Shown: piece after piece, positions 14,952-25,011 of the stretch | Numbering within the stretch: position 1 is the stretch's first letter | Layout of the letters: every line of letters starts with the position of its first letter | From: Gammaproteobacteria bacterium | Lineage (GTDB): Bacteria > Pseudomonadota > Gammaproteobacteria > Thiohalobacterales > Thiohalobacteraceae | DNA: 41,793 nt | Direction of reading: 5' to 3' | NCBI GenBank assembly: GCA_019911805.1 | Contig: JAIOJV010000028.1 | Span: 1 to 41,793, forward strand | Notes under the pieces: model-generated | Told to the model about the DNA's origin: nothing | Databases searched by the model: none | What the model saw: the letters and a program-made list of their open reading frames with translations, nothing else | Position numbers and translations under genes: made by a program

Positions 14952-17279
14952 ATGAGCATCAATCTCGACGACTATCGCGAAACCCTGGTCAAGGCCGCGC
15001 CTGAGCTGAAGGACCGGCTCGACGACATCTTTCATGAGGCCGCGCGCGTCATTTCGCCGGCCGGCCTGAGCGACTACCTGCAGGGCGCGCGGGGCCTGTG
15101 CGATCTGGGGCGTGGCGGCAAGCTGGTGGTCACCTACCTCGAAGAGATGCCACTGGTTGCCAGGGAGGTCGGCGAAGAAATCATTCAGGATGTGGTGCAC
15201 GCCGCGCTGAAGCTGTCGTCGATGACCTCGGGGGAGGTCATCGAGCTGTTGTTCGCCAGCCTGCCTACTGCCGCCCGCCGCCTCGGCGATGCAGAGATGG
15301 TGCGCAGCTACCTGCAGGTCATCCATTCAGTATCGGCCAAGGCCCCGCGTGGCCTGCGGCCGATGTTCAACCACATGGATGTACTCTTGTCCAAGCTCAC
15401 GCTCGGTGGTCTGCGCCGCTGGGCCAACTTCGGTGCCGAGGCCTATCGTCGCGATCTCAATAACCTGGTCGCCTACTTCAATCTGGAGACCCAGGACTCC
15501 AAGGCGGTACTGCAGAAGGAACGTCGCGGCACACTGTTCATCGACGTCCAGCGCAAGATCAATTTCTACCTGCGCGCGCTCTGGGGACGGGACTTCTGGT
15601 TGCGCCCCACCCAGGCGGATCTATCCGGATTCAAGCCCTACATCGACAAGCGGGTGCTGTACCTGGCCGATGCGCTGGATAACTACGGTGAGGTCCAGGG
15701 GCTGGAGCTCTATCGCGCCAGCGCCGGCCATCTGGCTGCGCACCTGATCTACACGCACGCATCCATCTCGGCACAGGAGTTGAGTCCCGCGCAGATGTGG
15801 TTCATCGGCTTCATAGAGGATGCGCGTGTCGAATACTGTGCCGCGCAGGACTTCCCCGGGCTGCGCAGGCTGTGGCGTTCCATCATGCAGGTGCCACGTG
15901 AAGGCAGACTGGAGCATCCCACCGTCGAGGCGCTGGAGCAGATCGCGCTGGCGCTGCTGGATCCCACCGTGAAGGCAGCGGACGCCGAGGTGGCGGCCAT
16001 CGTCGAGAAGTTCCATGCCAACGTCGAGGCCAACAAAACCGATGGCCAATTCTCCTGGCACCTGGGCCTGGAACTGTTCAACCTCTACGCGGCCCGCAAG
16101 GACGTACCCAGCCTGCGTATCCTCGAAACTCTGCGTGTTCCCTACCGCGACGATAATCGCTATGTGTGGGAATTCGCCGAGTTCGATTGGGATCGCGAGG
16201 CGGAGCTCATGCCCGGTCACCAGCAGCAGGTGCGCAAGACCGTCAGCGTCATGGAGATGGTCAACGAGCTGGACTGCGAGTTGGCCGGCGATGATGCCCA
16301 GGAAATCTGGCGTCTGACGACGCCCTTCTACCTGGACCAGGAAGGCTGCACCATCAATGAACTGGAAGGCAAGGAGCCGGTCTCCGATCCCTTCCACTAT
16401 CAGGAATGGGATTATCAGGTGCAGTTGCACCGGCCTGACTGGGTGACGCTGTACGAACGACGCCAGCCCAAGAATGATCCGGAGATCGTCGACCGTATCC
16501 TGATCGAACACCGTCCGATCGCACACCGCATCCGGCAGATCATCGACATGCTGCAGCCCGAGGGGGTGATCCGCCAGCGCAACATGGAAGACGGCGACGA
16601 GATCGACATCAACGCCGCCATCGATGCCATGGTGTCGATCCGTATGGGCCGGCAGCCCAATCCGCGCATCACCATGCGCAACGTCATCAAGAGCCGCGAC
16701 CTGGCCGTGGTCATCCTACTCGACCTGTCCGAATCGACCAACGAGAAGATGCTGGGTGCGGAGAAGACCGTCATCGAGCTCACCCGCGAGGCCTGCGCGC
16801 TCGTCGCCACCGCCATCAGTGGGATCGGCGACCCGTTCGCCATTCACGGCTTCAATTCCGATGGTCGTCATGACGTGCACTATTACCGCTTCAAGGACTT
16901 CAAGGAGAAGTTCACGGATGACGTCAAGGCGCGCCTGGCCGGCATGACCGGCGGGCTGTCCACGCGGATGGGCGCGGCGCTGCGCCATGCAGGACAGCAT
17001 TTGCTCAAGCAGTCGGAGCGGCGCAAGCTGCTGCTGGTGGTGACTGACGGCGCACCGGCGGACATCGATGAGCGCGATCCGCAGCACCTGCGCTACGATA
17101 CCAAGAAGGCGGTTGAGGAACTCTACGGCAAAGGTGTAACGACCTACTGTCTGACGCTGGACCCGAATGCCGACAACTACGTCAAGCGCATCTTCGGCAG
17201 GAACAACTACACCATCGTCGACAACGTCGACCGACTGCCGGAGAAGCTGCCGGTACTGTTTGCATCCATTACCAAATAG
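14952..17279 (+). CDS. cbbO: RuBisCO activase adaptor CbbO (VWA domain)
   Basis: A 775-aa protein. The long helical N-terminal part (about 1-560) is of the CbbO/NorD type. It ends in a von Willebrand A domain (about 580-775) with the MIDAS metal motif DLSES near residue 593 and later Thr and Asp positions (VTDGAPADIDERD). CbbO bridges the CbbQ hexamer to RuBisCO through the VWA domain. The start at 14952 matches the family N-terminus (MSINLDDYRE), but the 20 bases before it are a pyrimidine-rich repeat arm with no ribosome site, so initiation may be weak or depend on coupling. The gene ends 21 bp from the convergent cbbR. Confidence 0.93.
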   Translation: MSINLDDYRETLVKAAPELKDRLDDIFHEAARVISPAGLSDYLQGARGLCDLGRGGKLVVTYLEEMPLVAREVGEEIIQDVVHAALKLSSMTSGEVIELLFASLPTAARRLGDAEMVRSYLQVIHSVSAKAPRGLRPMFNHMDVLLSKLTLGGLRRWANFGAEAYRRDLNNLVAYFNLETQDSKAVLQKERRGTLFIDVQRKINFYLRALWGRDFWLRPTQADLSGFKPYIDKRVLYLADALDNYGEVQGLELYRASAGHLAAHLIYTHASISAQELSPAQMWFIGFIEDARVEYCAAQDFPGLRRLWRSIMQVPREGRLEHPTVEALEQIALALLDPTVKAADAEVAAIVEKFHANVEANKTDGQFSWHLGLELFNLYAARKDVPSLRILETLRVPYRDDNRYVWEFAEFDWDREAELMPGHQQQVRKTVSVMEMVNELDCELAGDDAQEIWRLTTPFYLDQEGCTINELEGKEPVSDPFHYQEWDYQVQLHRPDWVTLYERRQPKNDPEIVDRILIEHRPIAHRIRQIIDMLQPEGVIRQRNMEDGDEIDINAAIDAMVSIRMGRQPNPRITMRNVIKSRDLAVVILLDLSESTNEKMLGAEKTVIELTREACALVATAISGIGDPFAIHGFNSDGRHDVHYYRFKDFKEKFTDDVKARLAGMTGGLSTRMGAALRHAGQHLLKQSERRKLLLVVTDGAPADIDERDPQHLRYDTKKAVEELYGKGVTTYCLTLDPNADNYVKRIFGRNNYTIVDNVDRLPEKLPVLFASITK

Positions 17280-17300
17280 ACTCTTCCCGGATCAGCGCAT

Positions 17301-18278
17301 TTATCGCGTCTTCTTGCGTCGTGCCGACTGCCTCGGTGAGGCAGCGGACGTGTCCGCCCTGGTGCGGCGCCGGGGCTGCGTCGGCGGCGTTTTCGGGGCC
17401 GATTTCAGATAGTCGAGGAAGGTGCGCGCGACGACCGAGAGCAGTTTTCCGCGCGGATAGACCACGTACCAGTGGCGTGGGATCGGGAATCCCTCGACAT
17501 CCAGAATCACCAGCTGTCCGAGCGGTGCATCCAGCGTCAGGGTGTGCCCGGACAATACCGACACGCCGAGGCCGCCGATGATCGCCTGCTTGATGGCCTC
17601 GTTGCTGCCGAGCACCATACGTACCTTCACCGACAGGCCGTGATCCGCGAACAACCGCTCGCAGGCCGCGCGTGTGCCCGATCCGGGCTCGCGGAGCAGA
17701 AAGGGTTCAGCGGCGAGACGCGCGAGTGGGATCTTCTTCTTTCCGGCCAGCGGATGGTCGGGGGGCGCCAGCACGACCAGTGGATTTTCCAGAAACGGAT
17801 CGGCCACGGCGTCGATATCCTCGGGCGGCTGACCGAGGATATACAGGTCGTCCACGTTGTCATGCAGGCGATCCAGTATGCGCTCGCGATTCAACACCTC
17901 GAGCGACACCTCGATACCCGGATAGCGCTGACAGAACGGGCCGAGCAGGCGCGGGGCAAAATACTTTGCCGTCGTCACCACGGCAAGCCGTAGTGATCCG
18001 CACTTCAATCCCTTCATGTCCGCTGCCACCATGTCGAAATACGCCAGCTCCTTGAAGACCTCGCGGCAAGTCTTATGCAGTTCGCGGCCGGCCTCGGTCA
18101 AAAAAATCTTCTTACCGACCTGTTCGAACAATGGCAGGCCCACCGCGTCGGTGAGCTTTTTGATCTGCATCGACACCGTCGGCTGCGTCAGGAACAGTTC
18201 CTCGGCCGCGCGCGTGAAACTGCCGAGCCGCGCGATGGCCTCGAATACTTCGAGTTGTCGCAGTGTGCTGTGGCGCAT
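17301..18278 (-). CDS. cbbR: LysR-type Calvin-cycle regulator CbbR
   Basis: A 325-aa LysR regulator. The N-terminal helix-turn-helix (residues about 5-65, with SFTRAAEELFLTQPTVSMQI across it) is followed by an effector-binding domain with LREPGSGTR and NEAIKQAIIGGLGVSVLS segments typical of CbbR. The C-terminus has a basic tail (Arg/Lys-rich, about 30 residues) beyond the usual family end. It is divergent from the red-type cbbL, the standard position for CbbR, and convergent with cbbO, so one regulator sits between two RuBisCO operons. Effectors of known CbbRs are Calvin-cycle metabolites or NADPH; this one is not determined. Confidence 0.9.
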   Translation of the reverse strand: MRHSTLRQLEVFEAIARLGSFTRAAEELFLTQPTVSMQIKKLTDAVGLPLFEQVGKKIFLTEAGRELHKTCREVFKELAYFDMVAADMKGLKCGSLRLAVVTTAKYFAPRLLGPFCQRYPGIEVSLEVLNRERILDRLHDNVDDLYILGQPPEDIDAVADPFLENPLVVLAPPDHPLAGKKKIPLARLAAEPFLLREPGSGTRAACERLFADHGLSVKVRMVLGSNEAIKQAIIGGLGVSVLSGHTLTLDAPLGQLVILDVEGFPIPRHWYVVYPRGKLLSVVARTFLDYLKSAPKTPPTQPRRRTRADTSAASPRQSARRKKTR

Positions 18279-18452
18279 ACGTGTCCTCCGGAAAAATTCG
18301 TAAGCGGTTCACGGCATCCATCGTTACCGGCAGACGACGCGATCCGTGGTCGGTGACTTGAGCTCCAGTCCGTGTCGTCACTGCAGAGGGCGTAGTGGTG
18401 TATCGCTCGCAGAACCGTTGTATAGGGTTTCGTCTATGCAGAGTATCGAAAA

Positions 18453-18470
18453 TATCAACTGTTATTGATA
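18453..18470. promoter_or_regulatory. Candidate CbbR operator between cbbR and red-type cbbL
   Basis: TATCAACTGTTATTGATA is a dyad of TATCAA and TTGATA with a 6-bp centre and fits the LysR T-N11-A rule. The 310-bp cbbR-cbbL gap (18279-18588) otherwise shows only a weaker TTCG/CGAA dyad just upstream. It probably controls both divergent genes. Confidence 0.55.
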
Positions 18471-18471
18471 G

Positions 18472-20067
<1,596 letters not shown>

Positions 20068-20091
20068 TCACGCTCACCAGGAGATACCAAC

Positions 20092-20526
20092 ATGATGACC
20101 AATCACGGCAATCGCGTAACCCAGGGGCAGTTCTCGTTCCTGCCGGACCTGACCGACGAACAGATCACTGCGCAGATCAAGTATGCCCTGAAAAACAATT
20201 GGGCAGTCAACGTCGAGTACACCGATGATCCACACCCGCGCAACACCTATTGGGAGATGTACGGCATGCCCATGTTCGATCTCAAGGACCCGGCCGGCAT
20301 TCTCATGGAGATCAACAACTGTCGCAAGACGTTCTCCGGCCACTACGTGCGCGTGACGGCGTTCGATTCGACGCGCGGCTGGGAGACACCGCGCATGTCG
20401 TTCATCGTCAACCGGCCGAAGAACGAGCCGGGCTTCGGTCTGGTGCGGCAGGAGGTTGGGGGCAGAAGCGTCCGCTATACCATCCACAGCTACGCCACTG
20501 ACCGGGCAGAGGGTGAACGGTACTGA
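20092..20526 (+). CDS. cbbS: RuBisCO small subunit, form IC (red type)
   Basis: A 144-aa small subunit with the N-terminal [15 protein letters not shown], central [14 protein letters not shown] and [21 protein letters not shown] segments. A C-terminal extension of about 30 residues (from VNRPKNEP to the end) matches the extra beta-hairpin of red-type small subunits, which helps assembly of the hexadecamer. AGGAGA at 20079-20084 is the ribosome site. It lies 24 bp after cbbL with no repeat between them, unlike the green-type pair. Confidence 0.95.
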   Translation: MMTNHGNRVTQGQFSFLPDLTDEQITAQIKYALKNNWAVNVEYTDDPHPRNTYWEMYGMPMFDLKDPAGILMEINNCRKTFSGHYVRVTAFDSTRGWETPRMSFIVNRPKNEPGFGLVRQEVGGRSVRYTIHSYATDRAEGERY

Positions 20527-20596
20527 CGACAGGCAGGTCTGCGGCGGTGGCTCAGGGATGGGCCCCGCCACCTTTGATTGAGCCGGGAGGTGGCCG

Positions 20597-21538
20597 ATGG
20601 GAGTGGAAGCGGTGCTGCAAGACATCGAACAACAGTTGCTGAACGATGACACCCGCGTGGATCTGGAGGCTGAGTTCAAGGCATCGAACATCCAGGAGGT
20701 GCTGGACAAGCTGGACCGTGAGCTGGTCGGGCTCAAGCCGGTGAAGACGCGCATCCGTGAGATCGCCGCCCTGCTGCTGATCGACCGGTTGCGCCGGCGC
20801 TTCGAGCTATCCGCCGAGACGCCCACACTGCACATGTGCTTCACCGGCAACCCCGGTACCGGCAAGACCACGGTGGCGCTGCGGATGGGCGAGATCCTCA
20901 AACGTCTCGGTTACGTGCGCGAGGGCCATCTGGTGACGGTCACACGTGACGATCTGGTCGGTCAGTACATCGGCCATACCGCGCCCAAGACCAAAGAGGT
21001 CATCAAGAAGGCCATGGGCGGGGTACTGTTCATCGACGAGGCCTATTATCTGTACAAGCCGGAGAACGAGCGTGACTACGGGCAGGAGTCCATCGAGATC
21101 CTGCTGCAGGTCATGGAGAACAACCGTGATGATCTGGTGGTGATCCTGGCCGGCTATAAGGACAAGATGGAGCGGTTCTTCGAGAGCAACCCGGGCATGC
21201 GCTCGCGCATTGCCCATCATCTGGATTTCCCTGATTATTCGGCCGCGGAGTTGCTGGTCATCGCCAAGCTGATGCTGGCCAATCTCAACTACCGCTTCAG
21301 CGAGGCGGGGGAGCAGGCCTGCGCCGAATACATCGCGCTGCGTATGCAGCAGAGCCATTTCTCCAATGCGCGCTCGATCCGCAACGCCCTCGACCGTGCC
21401 CGCCTGCGCCAGGCCAACCGCCTGTTCGCGAGCGGCGCGAAGGGCCTGCGGAAGATCGACCTGATCACGATCGAGGCGGAAGACATACGCGCCAGCCGCG
21501 TATTCGACACGGGCGAAGATGGCGCCGACGCGGTATGA
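20597..21538 (+). CDS. cbbX: Red-type RuBisCO activase CbbX
   Basis: A 313-aa AAA+ protein. Walker A is G84-NPGTGKT-91, the pore loop YIGHT is at about 124-128, Walker B is FIDEA at 145-149, and a sensor-2 Arg lies in [16 protein letters not shown] near 260. CbbX pulls on the C-terminal tail of the red-type large subunit to release inhibitory sugar phosphates. The operon position fits the adjacent form IC enzyme. GGGAGG at 20585-20590 supports the start. The last codons overlap the ATG of the next gene (ATGA at 21535-21538). Confidence 0.95.
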   Translation: MGVEAVLQDIEQQLLNDDTRVDLEAEFKASNIQEVLDKLDRELVGLKPVKTRIREIAALLLIDRLRRRFELSAETPTLHMCFTGNPGTGKTTVALRMGEILKRLGYVREGHLVTVTRDDLVGQYIGHTAPKTKEVIKKAMGGVLFIDEAYYLYKPENERDYGQESIEILLQVMENNRDDLVVILAGYKDKMERFFESNPGMRSRIAHHLDFPDYSAAELLVIAKLMLANLNYRFSEAGEQACAEYIALRMQQSHFSNARSIRNALDRARLRQANRLFASGAKGLRKIDLITIEAEDIRASRVFDTGEDGADAV

Positions 21539-21951
21539 GCGACGACGGGCCGCCGGGGTCGCGGCCGGAGGTGGATCCCATGTGGATACAGTCCGACATA
21601 CAGCCCCTGCGTCGCCTGGAGAAGCGGGTCGACGCGGCCTGCTACAATCAGGTGCGTATTGCGTTGCTCCGCTTGCCGCGGCCGTTGCGCGTCGCGCTGC
21701 AGCGGCCGCGACATCGCGGCCTGGAGCTGGTCCTCGACGACGACCGCTGGCTGTGTGTGGATACGGGACGCAATGACCTGCCGGTACTGGCCTGGCACGG
21801 CTTCGATACGCACGGGCGCAGCGCGTTGCACGAGCCGGTTGTCTGCCGACTCGATCTGTATCATATTCACGCCGGACTGGTGATGGGCACGGTGCTGGAT
21901 GACCTGGAGCACATCCTCAGGGAACGCCTCACCGGGGCCGGCTCGCCATAA
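21535..21951 (+). CDS. Unknown protein translationally coupled to cbbX
   Basis: A 138-aa soluble protein with no family I can name. Residues 16-138 look folded: a helix with [20 protein letters not shown], then alternating strands ([41 protein letters not shown]) and a terminal helix ([12 protein letters not shown]). An internal Met16 could be an alternative start. Its ATG overlaps the cbbX stop, so it is made with CbbX and before the Calvin-cycle aldolase. A role with the red RuBisCO is inferred from position only. Confidence 0.8.
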   Translation: MSDDGPPGSRPEVDPMWIQSDIQPLRRLEKRVDAACYNQVRIALLRLPRPLRVALQRPRHRGLELVLDDDRWLCVDTGRNDLPVLAWHGFDTHGRSALHEPVVCRLDLYHIHAGLVMGTVLDDLEHILRERLTGAGSP

Positions 21952-21983
21952 GCGGTCAGAGCACGATGGATGCGAGGTGAGTC

Positions 21984-23204
21984 ATGGCGCTGGTCGATAT
22001 GCGCGACCTGCTGTTGCACGCATACCGGAACAAATACGCCGTTGGGGCCTTCGATCTGGTAAGTCTGGATTTTCTGGAGGCGATCATCGCCGCCGCGGAG
22101 CGCCGGCGGGCGCCGGTGATCCTGAGTCTCGCCGAATCCCATTTCGAGCATTACGATTTTGAGCTTGTCATGGCCGCGACGGTCGCCGCGGCGCGCCGCA
22201 CGCGCGTGCCGGTGGCGATCCATTTCGATCACGGTGCGAGTCTGGAATCGGCTGTGCGCGCCATCAATCTCGGCTGCACCGGCGTCATGGTCGACGCCGC
22301 CACCCTGCCGCTGGAAGACAACATCGCCGCCACGCGCGCGGTGGTCGAGATGGCGCGCGGCTGCGGGGTCCCGGTGGAGGGCGAGCTGGGCTACGTCGCC
22401 GGCGTCGAGGGCGAGGACGCCGGGAAGCATCCCGGCGAGATCGTCTACACCGTGCCCGCGGAGGCCGCCGACTACGTGCGGCGCACCGGCGTGGATTTTC
22501 TCGCCGTGTCGATCGGCACGGTGCACGGCCGCCTGCACGGCGAGCCGCGGCTGGATTTCGAGCGGCTCGCGGCGATCAATGAGCGGCTCGGTATCCCGCT
22601 GGTGATCCACGGCGGCACCGGCCTGAGCGATGCGCAGTTCCGCGCGCTGATCGGGCGTGGTGTGGCCAAGATCAATTACTATACGGCGCTGGCCGATGCC
22701 GCCGCCGCCAGCGTGCGCGCGCGGGCCGCGGCTGATCCGCGCGCCGGGTACACGGGGCTGGTGCAGGATGTGCGCGCGGCCATCGCCGCCGAGGTCGAAC
22801 GCTGCACCGAACTGTGGGGCGCGGCGGGGCGGGCGGACGAGGTGCTCGCCGCGGCACGGCCCTGGCGCGAGGTCGAGCATCTCATCGTCTACAACGTCGC
22901 GGAGGGTGCGCGCGAGCGGGTACCGGATATCATGCGCGAGGGGCGCGAGGTCCTCGCCACCATACCCGGCGTGCGCCGGGTGTTCACCGGCGATGCGGTG
23001 ACCCCCGACGCGAAATATCGGCATTGCTGGCTGGTGCGCTTCGCCGGTGAGGCCGTGATCCCCACGTACCGCGACCATCCGGCCCACCGGGCATTCGCCG
23101 ACAGCTGGTTCCGGCCGGTCGCGGGCGACCGTATCAGCATCGATTATATTGCGGTGGAGGGCGGCGCCCCGGGGGTGGCCGACGACGGGAACGGGGTGAC
23201 CTGA
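21984..23204 (+). CDS. cbbA: Class II fructose-bisphosphate aldolase fused to a C-terminal Dabb domain
   Basis: A 406-aa protein. Residues 1-285 form a class II (zinc) aldolase barrel: HFDHG at 80-84 holds the catalytic Asp82 and zinc ligand His83, VSIGTVHG near 180 and VIHGGTG near 207 supply further His ligands and phosphate contacts, and NYYT near 232 closes the site. Residues about 296-390 resemble the stress-responsive alpha/beta-barrel (Dabb) domain: EHLIVYNV at its start, then YRDHPAHRAFADSWF and a closing ISIDYIAVE strand. GAGGTGA at 21974-21980 supports the start. The aldolase serves the Calvin cycle (fructose and sedoheptulose bisphosphate synthesis). The role of the extra domain is unknown; oligomerisation is a possibility. 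The domain call is by pattern. Confidence 0.85.
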   Translation: MALVDMRDLLLHAYRNKYAVGAFDLVSLDFLEAIIAAAERRRAPVILSLAESHFEHYDFELVMAATVAAARRTRVPVAIHFDHGASLESAVRAINLGCTGVMVDAATLPLEDNIAATRAVVEMARGCGVPVEGELGYVAGVEGEDAGKHPGEIVYTVPAEAADYVRRTGVDFLAVSIGTVHGRLHGEPRLDFERLAAINERLGIPLVIHGGTGLSDAQFRALIGRGVAKINYYTALADAAAASVRARAAADPRAGYTGLVQDVRAAIAAEVERCTELWGAAGRADEVLAAARPWREVEHLIVYNVAEGARERVPDIMREGREVLATIPGVRRVFTGDAVTPDAKYRHCWLVRFAGEAVIPTYRDHPAHRAFADSWFRPVAGDRISIDYIAVEGGAPGVADDGNGVT

Positions 23205-23221
23205 CGAACGAGTGTAGCCTG

Positions 23222-23839
23222 CTAGCCACCGCGGCCGGCATCGGCTTCGGCGACGGCCTTCTCCCATTGATAGACCCGCATGGGCGGGATATTGAGCAGT
23301 TCCAGCGCCATGCGTTCGCGGCCCAGGTAGGGGCGGCACAACGAGGCCACGCGGTTGCTCCACTGGTAGGCGACGAAACGACCGCTGGGGGCCAGTTGGG
23401 CGGAGATCGCCGCGAGTACCTGGGATCCCAGATGCGGGCTCATGGTGGAGAACGGGATGCCGGAGATCACCACGTCGGGAGCACCCAGCCCGTGTTGCGC
23501 GAGAATACTCTCCAGATCACAGGCACTGCCCAGATGGGCAATGAGCCGCGGATCCTCGATACCGCTCACCAACCGATGGAAGCGTGGGTTGATCTCGATC
23601 GTCAGCAGCCGCGCCTGCGGCGCCATCGCCTGCAGGATCGCCCGGGTGGTGCCGCCGGTACCGGCACCGAGTTCGACGACCGTGCGGGCCGCACCGATGC
23701 CGGACACCCCCAGCACACGCTGTTCGAGGAAGCGTGAGCTCGGAATGAACGAGCCGATCTGCAGGGGGTGTTTCAGAAATTCGCGGAAAAACGCCAACGC
23801 GCCATTCGACAGTGGACCTGCTGGCATATGAGCTGCCAT
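23222..23839 (-). CDS. Small SAM-dependent methyltransferase (phospholipid N-methyltransferase-like)
   Basis: A 205-aa protein with the SAM motif VVELGAGTGGTTRAIL at about residues 54-69, an acidic motif LLTIEINP near 88, and GAPDVVISGIPFSTM near 120. The N-terminal FFREFLKHPLQIGSFIPSS resembles bacterial PmtA and the related KsgA-like small methyltransferases. PmtA methylates phosphatidylethanolamine toward phosphatidylcholine. It is convergent with the cbb aldolase and divergent from a LysR gene. The substrate is inferred from family resemblance. Confidence 0.75.
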   Translation of the reverse strand: MAAHMPAGPLSNGALAFFREFLKHPLQIGSFIPSSRFLEQRVLGVSGIGAARTVVELGAGTGGTTRAILQAMAPQARLLTIEINPRFHRLVSGIEDPRLIAHLGSACDLESILAQHGLGAPDVVISGIPFSTMSPHLGSQVLAAISAQLAPSGRFVAYQWSNRVASLCRPYLGRERMALELLNIPPMRVYQWEKAVAEADAGRGG

Positions 23840-24055
23840 AGATTCCGTTCACTCTGGAGGTTGCCCTGGCTGCATCGTATCGGCGCCGGGGTGAAGCGAT
23901 TTTGACGTGCGCAGCCGATGAAGTAAAGTGAAAATCAGTGGCCGTCCGCACTGGACGTCACCGCCATGGATCATTATAAGTAGCTGCTGAGGCACGGGCC
24001 TGGCGCCGGCGATAACGCCGAGCGGACGTCGCCCACAGTCCACCCGGCAGACAGC

Positions 24056-24967
24056 ATGAATCTCACCTTCCGTCAGCTCACGATCTTCGAGGCCGTTGCA
24101 CGTCATCTGAGCTTCACCAAGGCCGCCGAGGAGCTGCACCTGACGCAGCCGGCCGTCTCCATGCAGATCAAACAATTGGAGCAGGCTACCGGGGTGCCGT
24201 TGTTCGAGCTGCTGGGCAAACGCGTGTACCTCACCGAGGCCGGCCAGGAACTGCAGCGCTACAGCCGTTCCATCACCCTGCTGCTGGCCGAGGCCGAACA
24301 GGTGTTCGAGGAGATGCGGGGCCTCAAGCGCGGGCGTCTGAACATCACCGTGGCGAGCACCGCCAACTATTTCGTACCGCGCCTGTGGGCGGCGTTCCGC
24401 AAGCGCCATCCGGACGTCAGCGTCAGCCTGGACGTCACCAACCGCGCCGGTCTGATCCGTGCGCTCGGCGAGAACCAGGCCGATCTCGTCATCATGGGCA
24501 TGCCGCCCGAGGGCCTGGATCTGGTGGCGGAGGGCTTCATGCCCAACCCGCTGGTGGTGATCGCGCCGCCCTCGCATCCGCTCGCCACGGCGACGCAGGT
24601 GCCGTTGGAGTGGCTGCAGGGCGAGGCCTTTCTGATGCGCGAACAGGGCTCCGGTACCCGCTCGCTGATGGAGCGCGTGTTCGCCGAGAAGGGTTTGACC
24701 CCGACCACGCCCATCGAGATGAGCGGCACCGAGGCCATCAAGCAGGGCGTCGAGGCCGGCCTGGGGCTCGCGCTGCTGTCGGTGCACACCCTGGAGATGG
24801 AGCTTGCTCTCAAGCGTCTCGTGGTGCTGAACGTGGAGGGTTTCCCGGTGTTGCGCGAGTGGTACATTGTGCATCGCTCGGGGAAGCGTCTGTCGACAGT
24901 GGCACAGGCCTTCCACGACTTCATTTTGAAAGAGACCGAAGAACTCGTGCACGTACCCCAGGTCTGA
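24056..24967 (+). CDS. Second CbbR-like LysR-type regulator
   Basis: A 303-aa LysR protein closely similar by eye to the CbbR at 17301-18278: FTKAAEELHLTQPAVSMQI in the helix-turn-helix, REQGSGTRSLMERVF and TEAIKQGVEAGLGLALLS in the effector domain, and a VVLNVEGFPVLREWY segment. It lacks the basic tail of the other protein. It lies just beyond the red cbb operon, divergent from the methyltransferase gene, and precedes a cation exchanger by 44 bp. It may be a second cbb regulator, so the two RuBisCOs could be controlled separately; regulation of its immediate neighbours is the alternative. Confidence 0.85.
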   Translation: MNLTFRQLTIFEAVARHLSFTKAAEELHLTQPAVSMQIKQLEQATGVPLFELLGKRVYLTEAGQELQRYSRSITLLLAEAEQVFEEMRGLKRGRLNITVASTANYFVPRLWAAFRKRHPDVSVSLDVTNRAGLIRALGENQADLVIMGMPPEGLDLVAEGFMPNPLVVIAPPSHPLATATQVPLEWLQGEAFLMREQGSGTRSLMERVFAEKGLTPTTPIEMSGTEAIKQGVEAGLGLALLSVHTLEMELALKRLVVLNVEGFPVLREWYIVHRSGKRLSTVAQAFHDFILKETEELVHVPQV

Positions 24968-25011
24968 GGGTACGCGCACGGCGTATCCGGGGCACTTGGG
25001 AAAAAATACCT

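Noticed and set aside
24385-25011. Open upstream extension of the cation exchanger frame
   Set aside because: It overlaps the second LysR gene in another frame and reads as Arg/Gly-rich filler; the exchanger starts at 25012 with its first membrane helix.
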